14,872 nt of DNA, taken from contig DASRIC010000025.1 in NCBI GenBank assembly GCA_035650215.1, positions 1 through 14,872 of the forward strand, given 5' to 3'. Under the pieces are notes generated by a model. It searched no databases and had not been told where the DNA came from. It saw only the letters and a list, made by a program, of their open reading frames with translations. Source of the DNA: JACVRW01 sp035650215. Its GTDB lineage: Bacteria; Actinomycetota; Thermoleophilia; Solirubrobacterales; Thermoleophilaceae. Below are positions 13,358 to 14,872 of this stretch, in pieces (the first letter of the stretch is position 1; the number at the start of each line of letters is the position of its first letter). Both the position numbers and the translations under genes were made by a program.

Positions 13358-13642
13358 ATGACCGACGACGACGGCCTCGACAACCTGTCCACGCCCGAGC
13401 TCCACGAGCTCGCGGTGCACCGGGCGCGCCGGCATCTCGACCTGAAGTTCTTCTGGAACCTCCTCGAGGTGCTGCCGGTGGCCGAGGCCGGCGCGGGCGA
13501 TATGCGTCAGGCGGGCGCCGACGTGGCGACCGTGCGTGCCCACCTCGACGACCTGACCGACTCCGGTCGCGGTGAGGTGGCCGAGATGCTGCGCCCGTTC
13601 TACCTCGACTACCTGCGGGAGCACGGCGTCACGGCGCCGTGA
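13358..13642 (+). CDS. Small unknown acidic protein downstream of permease
   Basis: A 94-residue soluble protein from ATG 13358; the longer open frame that extends back to 12923 is a shadow of the permease gene. It contains LSTPELHELAVHRARRHLDLKFFWNLLEVLPVAEAG (given in part: HRARRHLDLKFFWNLLEVLP at 21-40) and LDDLTDSGRGEVAEMLRPFYLDYLREHG near the end. It is predicted helical and has no cysteine or membrane segment. I do not recognise a family. It lies 47 bp after the permease stop on the same strand and could be cotranscribed, but that gap is GC-rich and may hold its own signals. Confidence 0.8.
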   Translation: MTDDDGLDNLSTPELHELAVHRARRHLDLKFFWNLLEVLPVAEAGAGDMRQAGADVATVRAHLDDLTDSGRGEVAEMLRPFYLDYLREHGVTAP

Positions 13643-13647
13643 GCAGG

Positions 13648-13664
13648 GCGCGCTCGAAGCGCGC
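13648..13664. terminator. Short hairpin between convergent small genes
   Basis: GCGCGC (13648-13653) and GCGCGC (13659-13664) around the loop TCGAA lie between the convergent stops at 13642 and 13671. No T tract is present on either side. A 14-bp perfect palindrome, TCACGGCGCCGTGA, at 13629-13642 overlaps the stop of the 13358 gene just before it. Together they may terminate from both sides. Confidence 0.3.
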
Positions 13665-13670
13665 GCGGGC

Positions 13671-13832
13671 TCATCGAGTCCTGCCGGAGATCGCGCAGCG
13701 CAGCCGGCGCGCGAGCCGCTCGCGCGGAGGACGGGAGCGGCGGTAGTCGGCGATGGTCATGCCGGCCGGGATCGTCGTCTCCATGTAGACGAGCGGGACC
13801 TCGACCTTGACGCCTGCGGTCTGGGCGATCAC
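13671..13832 (-). CDS. Tiny protein with IPAGMTIADYRRSRP motif
   Basis: A 53-residue protein from GTG 13832, whose start overlaps the stop of the preceding gene (GTGA). It reads VIAQTAGVKVEVPLVYMETT and then IPAGMTIADYRRSRPPRERL, ending in a very basic tail. The first half looks like a beta strand, the second like a basic helix. The 'AGMT-x2-YRR-x-R' pattern resembles small actinobacterial proteins seen near other regulators, but I cannot name the family. The overlap with the 13829 gene is the main support; the longer frame reported by open reading alone to 14030 is a shadow of that gene. Confidence 0.55.
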   Translation of the reverse strand: MIAQTAGVKVEVPLVYMETTIPAGMTIADYRRSRPPRERLARRLRCAISGRTR

Positions 13833-14071
13833 GGGATCTGGACCTCTCGAATCGGGATGGGCATGGTTCGCCGGGCCACGAAGCGCGGCAGCAGCGCGAG
13901 CGCCGCGTCGCGGTCCGGGGCCTCGACCCGCCACCACACGCCGTGGCCACCGGCCAGGCAGCTCGAGGGCGCCACGCCGTGCCTCAGCGGGCTGTCGAAG
14001 CCCTGCCAGGCGGCGTAGGCGGCGGCGCACTCGTGCGCTTCGTGAGAGTGGTGGAGGAGGAAGGACGGCAT
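13829..14071 (-). CDS. Small conserved-looking protein, MPSFLLHHSHE type
   Basis: An 80-residue protein from ATG 14071, with GAGAGG about 11 bp upstream. It starts MPSFLLHHSHEAHECAAAYA and contains GFDSPLRHGVAPSSCLAGGHGVWW and DRDAALALLPRFVARRT, ending IREVQIP. This has the look of a ferredoxin-like alpha-beta fold: strand, helix, strand with His, Cys and Trp in fixed places. Cysteines are at 15 and 38, and many His near the N-terminus (7, 8, 10, 13) could bind a metal. I do not know the function. It is followed by a 4-bp overlapping start codon of the 13671 gene and preceded by the 14103 gene 31 bp upstream. Confidence 0.75.
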   Translation of the reverse strand: MPSFLLHHSHEAHECAAAYAAWQGFDSPLRHGVAPSSCLAGGHGVWWRVEAPDRDAALALLPRFVARRTMPIPIREVQIP

Positions 14072-14102
14072 GGTTCGATCGTCCTCTCGCGCGCCCTCTG
14101 GA

Positions 14103-14279
14103 TCATCGGGCGGGCGCCCTGAACCGACGCCCTGAGGACCCTGAGATCGGTTCGCCCACTCGGCGCGTCGGCCTGGACCGGGCGCGCTGAGCTGCGATCT
14201 TCCTTGCCGCCTCGCGGGTTCCGGCGACGACGGTGAAGTCGCGCTCGCCGATCGTGACTGTCCAGAAACGCGGAGCCAT
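14103..14279 (-). CDS. Tiny Arg-rich unknown protein
   Basis: A 58-residue frame from ATG 14279, with GAGG 8 bp upstream; it is too short for routine gene finding. It reads MAPRFWTVTIGERDFTVVAG, then a helix TREAARKIAAQRARSR, then a basic tail ending RRFRAPAR. The strand-strand-helix beginning suggests a small folded unit with a disordered basic end. It lies 10 bp after the stop of the 14290 gene and 31 bp before the 14071 start, all on the same strand. Codon use in the first half is GC3-rich enough to be coding; the last part is less convincing. Confidence 0.5.
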   Translation of the reverse strand: MAPRFWTVTIGERDFTVVAGTREAARKIAAQRARSRPTRRVGEPISGSSGRRFRAPAR

Positions 14280-14289
14280 CGGATGTTCC

Positions 14290-14493
14290 TCAGCCCACCT
14301 GCGGCCCTGACAGCTGGGCCCGCAGGGTTGCGATCTCGGTCACGGCCGCCCCGACGTACGCGTGGCGCGTCACGGCGATCTCGTGGTCGAGATCGGCCAT
14401 GTAGGCGTCGAGGTCGGCGAGCCCCTCGAGCGACGCCAGCGCGCGCTCTGCCTGGAGCTCCTGAATCTGATTGTGCATCTCGTTGGCGGACAT
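14290..14493 (-). CDS. Small helical, coiled-coil-like protein
   Basis: A 67-residue protein from ATG 14493, or 79 residues from ATG 14529; neither has a good Shine-Dalgarno. The body is almost entirely helical: MSANEMHNQIQELQAERALA, SLEGLADLDAYMADLDHEIA and VGAAVTEIATLRAQLSG, with Leu/Ala heptad-like spacing that suggests a short coiled coil. It has no cysteine and one Trp-free hydrophobic core. The family is not recognised. It heads a run of four small genes. A perfect 12-bp palindrome lies just upstream of the longer start. Confidence 0.65.
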   Translation of the reverse strand: MSANEMHNQIQELQAERALASLEGLADLDAYMADLDHEIAVTRHAYVGAAVTEIATLRAQLSGPQVG

Positions 14494-14530
14494 GGGGCGA
14501 TAGTGCTTCCCGAGCCGCCCGCCGATCATC

Positions 14531-14542
14531 GGGTGATCACCC
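14531..14542. promoter_or_regulatory. Perfect 12-bp palindrome upstream of small-gene cluster
   Basis: GGGTGATCACCC is a perfect dyad directly upstream of the ATG at 14529. CCCTGA hexamers follow at 14540, 14563 and 14575, and three more lie at 14117-14144. A dimeric repressor site is plausible; no clear -35/-10 pair is visible. Confidence 0.3.
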
Positions 14543-14585
14543 TGATTCGGACTGCCGGCCTACCCTGAACCTGGCCCTGAACAGA

Positions 14586-14614
14586 CCGGCGCCCGCCGGG
14601 TGGGCGGGCGCCGG
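14586..14614 (-). terminator. Perfect 12-bp hairpin terminator after the MMPL gene
   Basis: CCGGCGCCCGCC (14586-14597) and GGCGGGCGCCGG (14603-14614) pair perfectly around a 5-base loop, 26 bp after the MMPL stop at 14641. No T tract follows, which is usual for very GC-rich terminators in actinobacteria. It separates the transporter from the small-gene cluster. Confidence 0.65.
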
Positions 14615-14640
14615 ACCTGCGTGTGGATGTCTGTTCGGAG

Positions 14641-14872
14641 CTAGGCGTTCGCGGGCACCACCTCCGGCTCGTGGGTGAGCTGCGGGATCCAGCCGAGTCG
14701 CTTGGGCAGCCACCAGTTGCGGTCGCCGAGTAGCGTCATGGCCGAGGGCAGCAGCACGCCGCGGATGATCGTCGCGTCGATCAGCACCGCGGCCGCGAGG
14801 CCGATGCCCATCTGCTTCATCTGCAGCTCCGAGGAGAGCGCGAACATCGAGAACACGGCGACCATCACGATC
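14641..14872 (-). CDS. MMPL-family transporter, C-terminal fragment
   Basis: The frame is open to the right edge, so only the last 76 or so residues are seen and the N-terminus lies outside. The visible part has the end of a membrane helix (MVAVFSMFALSSELQMKQMG), a second helix IGLAAAVLIDATIIRGVLLPSAMTLLG (given in part: AAAVLIDATIIRGVLLPSAM), and the hallmark GDRNWWLPKRL followed by a short cytoplasmic tail ending PANA. This pairing of 'AVLIDATIIRGVLLPA' and 'GDRNWWLP' is typical of MmpL/RND-like lipid or drug transporters in actinobacteria. The first ATG or GTG in view is not the real start. A strong hairpin follows its stop. Confidence 0.92.
   Translation of the reverse strand, partial: IVMVAVFSMFALSSELQMKQMGIGLAAAVLIDATIIRGVLLPSAMTLLGDRNWWLPKRLGWIPQLTHEPEVVPANA

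Overview
This 14.9 kb window is GC-rich, chromosome-like DNA with dense genes, strong G/C preference at third codon positions and GTG as well as ATG starts. I see a mix of two-component systems, an ECF-type sigma factor with a zinc-finger partner, MocR and MMPL genes, and several short proteins of actinobacterial style. Together these suggest a high-GC actinobacterium, plausibly of the Thermoleophilia/Solirubrobacterales type. That placement is inference. I see no tRNA, rRNA, CRISPR array, insertion sequence or phage gene.

Layout. (1) 1-3493, minus strand: a locus built around an OmpR-family response regulator and its histidine kinase. It is preceded by two secreted or membrane-anchored proteins with Asp/Gly-rich tails and followed by a third of the same style that runs off the left edge. 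Heptamers of the CTTTACC type, spaced at 11 bp, lie upstream of the first and the last of these small genes. (2) 3590-5982: a MocR-type regulator, divergent from a flavin split-barrel oxidase gene that overlaps a cupin gene. A good promoter (TTGCCA-17-CACAAT) lies in the short divergent gap and predicts a nearly leaderless oxidase mRNA. (3) 5993-8895, minus strand: an apparent operon of an unknown helical protein, an ECF-like sigma factor, a 78-aa Cys/His anti-sigma candidate, a DoxX-like membrane protein and an SGNH hydrolase. (4) 9001-10643, minus strand: a NarL/LuxR response regulator and its HisKA_3 histidine kinase, overlapping by 4 bp. (5) 10787-12147, minus strand: a small double-CxxC zinc-ribbon gene broken by an in-frame amber codon, preceded by a terminator, a five-helix membrane protein and an unknown soluble protein. 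(6) 12249-13642, plus strand: an AI-2E/PerM family permease and a small unknown protein. (7) 13671-14493, minus strand: four tiny, closely packed genes of unknown function. (8) 14641-14872: the C-terminus of an MMPL transporter with a hairpin terminator.

The most noteworthy items are the candidate response-regulator operators tied to Asp/Gly-rich secreted proteins, one of which seems to have distorted codon use at the end of the kinase gene; the amber-interrupted zinc ribbon; the leaderless MocR-divergent promoter; and the sigma/anti-sigma/DoxX/SGNH unit.
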